Source of the DNA: Deltaproteobacteria bacterium
GTDB lineage: Bacteria > Desulfobacterota > DSM-4660 > Desulfatiglandales > HGW-15
Length of the DNA stretch: 64,000 nt
Direction: 5' to 3'
NCBI GenBank assembly: GCA_020060215.1
Contig: JAGVAP010000088.1
Location: 1-64,000 of the forward strand
Position 1 is the stretch's first letter. Every line of letters begins with the position of its first letter. Shown piece after piece: positions 63,097 through 64,000 of the stretch. The position numbers were made by a program, and so were the translations under genes. Under the pieces are notes generated by a model. That model did not search any database and was not told the origin of the DNA. It saw only the letters and a program-made list of their open reading frames with translations.

Positions 63097-63201
63097 GCAT
63101 CTTTCGTCGGTCGCAGTCGTAATGAACCCTGAGCCCTTAATGGATTATACTCCGCCGGGGTCGAATCGGAACCACCAAAGGACGGCTTGGGGGGTCTTCT
63201 C

Positions 63202-63675
63202 TTAAGGCTGGTCTTTTTCCCTCTTGGCCCTGAGGATGCCTTCGAGCTCGGCCATGAACTCGTTGATGTCCTTGAACTGCCGGTAGACCGAGGCGAACCG
63301 GACGTAGGCCACCTCGTCCCACTCCTTGAGGCTGTTGATCACCTTCTCCCCGATCTCCTTGCTGTCGATCTCCTTCTTTCCCAGTTCCTGAAAGAAGGAT
63401 TCCAGCGCGTCCACGAACTCCTCGATCTTGGTGACGCTGATCGGCCTCTTCTGGCAGGCCTTCTTCATTCCTTCGATGATCTTTTCCCTGACGAATGCCT
63501 CTCTCCGGCCGTCCTTCTTGACCACCATCGGCAACACTTCTTCAAGCTTCTCATAGGTGGTGAAACGCCTCCCGCAGAGGATGCACTCCCGTCTCCTTCG
63601 AATGGTCCTTCCATCCTTGCTCAGCCTGGAGTCGATCACCTTGTTTTCAAGCTCATTGCAGTAAGGGCACTTCAT
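63202..63675 (-). CDS. nrdR: Transcriptional repressor NrdR
   Basis: The 157-residue protein has the zinc ribbon [13 protein letters not shown] (residues 3-36) and an ATP-cone domain (about 49-140), as in the regulator that senses dATP/ATP and represses ribonucleotide reductase genes. It overlaps the end of the deaminase gene upstream and leads into ribD, the common arrangement. Confidence 0.97.
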   Translation of the reverse strand: MKCPYCNELENKVIDSRLSKDGRTIRRRRECILCGRRFTTYEKLEEVLPMVVKKDGRREAFVREKIIEGMKKACQKRPISVTKIEEFVDALESFFQELGKKEIDSKEIGEKVINSLKEWDEVAYVRFASVYRQFKDINEFMAELEGILRAKREKDQP

Positions 63676-64000
63676 AGGTCCAACCTCTTGACGTTCACTC
63701 CAGCCTCGGCCAGCATCTGATCCGAGAGCTCATCCTCATATCCGGCCAGGTAGTAGATCTCCTTGATCCCCGCATTGATCAGCATCTTGGAGCATATGAC
63801 GCAAGGCTTGTTGGTGCAGAACAGGACCGCCCCGTTGATCGAGATCCCGTGGTACGCCGCCTGGATGATCACGTTCTGCTCCGCGTGCAGTCCCCTGCAG
63901 AGCTCGTGCCTTGTCCCCGATGGGATGGCGGAGTCTTCACGGAGGCAGCCCGCCTCCACACAGTGCCTCAAGCCGGCCGGCGCGCCGTTGTATCCGGTGG
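63672..64000 (-). CDS. dCMP deaminase (cut by window edge)
   Basis: Only the C-terminal 108 or so residues are present; the frame remains open to the window end, where it reads TGYNGAPAG before LRHCVEAGC. The zinc-binding motifs HAEQ and PCVIC ([17 protein letters not shown]) mark a ComEB-type deoxycytidylate deaminase, which feeds dTMP synthesis. It overlaps nrdR by 4 bp. Confidence 0.93.
   Translation of the reverse strand, partial: TGYNGAPAGLRHCVEAGCLREDSAIPSGTRHELCRGLHAEQNVIIQAAYHGISINGAVLFCTNKPCVICSKMLINAGIKEIYYLAGYEDELSDQMLAEAGVNVKRLDL

Noticed and set aside
63097..63201. FMN riboswitch upstream of ribD
   Set aside because: The gap is only 105 bp and lacks the conserved RFN blocks; nrdR is directly upstream in the same operon.

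Overview
The window looks like one contiguous piece of a GC-rich Desulfobacterota (deltaproteobacterial) chromosome. Supporting signs are the gene orders tolC-ftsE-ftsX-envC-ctpA-yibQ-like and nrdR-ribD-ribE-ribBA-ribH-nusB-leuS-lptE-holA, a selenium-metabolism block with a Sec-type SelD, many methyl-accepting chemotaxis proteins (MCPs), PAS kinases and NtrC-type regulators, and several families of short dispersed repeats. The partial 16S rRNA gene would place it more exactly but could not be searched here.

Layout. 1-1083: 5' part of a 16S rRNA gene on the minus strand, with three stacked sigma70-type promoters. 1084-9133 (minus): envelope and division block (TolC, FtsEX, EnvC-like activator, CtpA protease, YibQ-like deacetylase, DegT aminotransferase). 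9632-15536 (mostly plus): HtrA/DegQ protease, then an Rrf2 regulator, an MBL hydrolase, a selenium-associated LysR regulator, SelD and YedF. SelD is recoverable at full length only by reading an in-frame TGA as selenocysteine, and a SECIS-like hairpin follows that codon. 15618-27345 (minus): chemotaxis and signalling island with three MCPs, two CheW, an orphan phosphonate-type binding protein, response regulators and an NtrC-type activator. One MCP carries an in-frame amber codon. A tiny ORF overlapping cheW repeats the C-terminal tail motif of the MCPs. 27653-37581 (minus): multi-PAS kinase, a coiled-coil protein, a class C beta-lactamase-like hydrolase, and a kinase-kinase-diguanylate cyclase operon.

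37845-44498 (plus): small membrane protein, enoyl-CoA hydratase, Mug-type glycosylase, universal stress protein, a structured leader with an intrinsic terminator ahead of a CaiB/BaiF CoA-transferase, group II intron debris, a lipoprotein transglycosylase and a DUF72 protein. 44504-54126: a third CheW, a YihY/BrkB membrane protein, a DEAD-box-like protein with eroded catalytic motifs, guaB-guaA, an unusual response regulator and MurJ. 54383-64000: rpsT (TTG start) convergent with the long minus-strand block dCMP deaminase-nrdR-ribDE-ribBA-ribH-nusB-leuS-lptE-holA.

The observations most worth following are the Sec-encoding SelD, the near-perfect three-way-junction element upstream of degQ (9408-9480), the shared MCP tail motif and its orphan copy, the amber-interrupted MCP, the terminator-linked leader at 40.4 kb, the degenerate helicase, and the invasion of coding and start regions by dispersed repeats.
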